From: Microbacterium sp.
GTDB lineage: Bacteria > Actinomycetota > Actinomycetes > Actinomycetales > Microbacteriaceae
Assembly (NCBI RefSeq): GCF_003248605.1
Contig: NZ_QFPF01000127.1
Span: 1 to 7,228 of the forward strand
DNA length: 7,228 nucleotides
Direction of reading: 5' to 3'
This document shows positions 6,619-7,228 of the stretch, piece by piece. The notes beneath the pieces are model-generated. The model saw only the letters and a program-made list of their open reading frames with translations, did no database searches and was not told the origin of the DNA. Made by a program: the position numbers and the translations under genes. Numbering within the stretch: the stretch's first letter is position 1; each line of letters opens with the position of its first letter.

Positions 6619-6647
6619 ATGTCAATGTCGGTGGTCTGTCGTAGAGT
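6619..6647 (+). promoter_or_regulatory. Putative leaderless promoter of the DUF222 gene
   Basis: ATGTCA (6619-6624; four of six to TTGACA) and TAGAGT (6642-6647; matches TANNNT) are separated by exactly 17 bases. The -10 ends six bases before the ATG at 6654, so the transcript would be leaderless, and there is no Shine-Dalgarno sequence. The patch around it (about 6600-6655) is clearly richer in A and T than the rest of the window. Confidence 0.5.
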
Positions 6648-6653
6648 TCGAAT

Positions 6654-7228
6654 ATGAGAACACCGACCGGCGGAGACGCACCCGACGACAACGTCGATGG
6701 CGTCGATGTCGACGGTGTGGATGCTGTCGCGGCGGCCCTTGCGGCGAAGTACGCGGCCGCGGTGGCAGGGGTGGCCTCGGCCGAAGCTGAGGTCATGGCG
6801 GTGCTGGCTCCGCCGGCCGCGAAGCCGAACTACCCTTGCGGGCACTGGCCGCGGAGCTGGGGACGTGTGCGCGGCAACCGGACCGGTCGGTGCAGCGGCG
6901 GATGAACGACGCCCATACATTGGTTACGCGCTTCGCGGCGTCGTGTGAGGCGCTGGCGGCAGGGGCGGTGTCGGTCGGGCACGTGCGGGCGATCGTGGAA
7001 CACGGGGTGAAACTCACCGACCCCGACATTCGGGCCGCGTTCGAAACCGAAGCTCTGGAGCGGGCCTCGTCCACCACGCCCGGGCGGCTCGGACAACAAC
7101 TCGCACGGCTCGTGGAGCAGGTGCAGCCCACGACGTTCGCGGAGCGGCATCAGGTCGCGCGCAAGAGCGGCGGGGTGTGGGTGCGGGACGTCGAAGACGG
7201 AATGAGCGAACTCCTCCTCCGGGGCCCG
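6654..7228 (+). pseudogene. DUF222/13E12-family protein (HNH endonuclease family), frame-broken and cut by window end
   Basis: The first part (6654 to about 6810) encodes MRTPTGGDAP, then ALAAKYAAAVAGVASAEAEVMAVLA, which resembles the start of actinobacterial DUF222 proteins. This frame then runs into PPAAKPNYPCGHWPRSW and stops at 6903-6905. Similarity resumes in another frame from about 6818 (REAELPLRALAAELGTCAR) and stays open to the window end, with RRMNDAHTLVTRFAASCEALAAGAVSVGHVRAIVEHG, a characteristic DUF222 core, then ERASSTTPGRLGQQLARLVEQVQP. The break lies near 6805-6818, and the segment usually between these blocks looks shortened, suggesting an out-of-frame deletion rather than a single-base slip. 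The HNH domain normally at the C-terminus would lie beyond 7228. These genes are multicopy in Actinobacteria and their function is poorly known. A shorter product from ATG 6902 or an upstream GTG/TTG is possible but would lack the N-terminus. A sequencing error cannot be excluded. Confidence 0.75.
6693..6722 (+). repeat. 15-bp tandem duplication encoding VDGVD-VDGVD
   Basis: GTCGATGGCGTCGAT (6693-6707) and GTCGACGGTGTGGAT (6708-6722) are adjacent and differ at three positions. All three are synonymous third-codon positions in the 6654 frame, so both encode VDGVD. This shows the N-terminal frame was once translated under constraint. Confidence 0.6.

Noticed and set aside
6636..6651. LexA/SOS box upstream of the DUF222 gene
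   Set aside because: Only the right half, GTTCGA, is present. The left half at the right spacing reads CTGTCG against TCGAAC, with a single match, so a working box is not supported.
1..7228. CRISPR array, tRNA, rRNA, riboswitch, insertion sequence or phage attachment site
   Set aside because: No regularly spaced repeats, cloverleaf, rRNA motif, transposase frame or flanking inverted repeats were found by reading both strands.

Overview
The window reads as part of a high-GC actinobacterial chromosome. Codon third positions are almost all G or C. The gene order is aceE, PucR-type regulator, fabD, fabH, acpP, fabF. The proteins, the leaderless-looking starts and the DUF222/13E12-type gene at the right end together suggest Microbacteriaceae (Microbacterium or a close relative). 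That placement is inference from gene content and style; no taxonomic marker is present.

Layout. Positions 1-1581 hold the C-terminal 526 residues of the homodimeric pyruvate dehydrogenase E1 component (aceE); the gene's start lies left of the window. Seven bases later (or overlapping it, if an upstream ATG is used) comes a PucR/CdaR-type regulator with a C-terminal helix-turn-helix, equivalent in position to FasR of Streptomyces and MabR of mycobacteria. Next is a compact type II fatty-acid-synthesis cluster on the same strand: fabD (malonyl-CoA:ACP transacylase), fabH (KAS III, overlapping fabD by 4 nt), acpP (acyl carrier protein) and fabF (KAS II). Positions 6425-6653 are non-coding and carry degenerate copies of a dispersed repeat, a short dyad and an AT-rich patch with a promoter-like sequence. 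From 6654 to the right edge lies the 5' part of a DUF222/13E12 (HNH-endonuclease family) gene whose reading frame is broken, so I call it a pseudogene.

How the genes work together. AceE, with E2 and E3 encoded elsewhere, makes acetyl-CoA. FabD loads malonyl units onto AcpP, FabH performs the first condensation of a CoA primer with malonyl-ACP, and FabF performs later elongating condensations. The regulator between acetyl-CoA supply and its use in lipid synthesis probably controls the fab genes. FabG, the dehydratase, enoyl reductase and acetyl-CoA carboxylase are not in the window.

Control signals are the least routine part. fabD starts at a GTG with no Shine-Dalgarno sequence, six bases after an extended -10 (TGG CAGACT), so it is probably leaderless. 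A palindrome lies about 50 bp upstream. A TAGACT hexamer spans the fabH stop codon, ahead of acpP. A perfect 9-bp GC hairpin separates acpP from fabF and could set their expression ratio. I see no sign of a novel multi-gene system: this is mostly conserved housekeeping DNA plus a decayed accessory gene.
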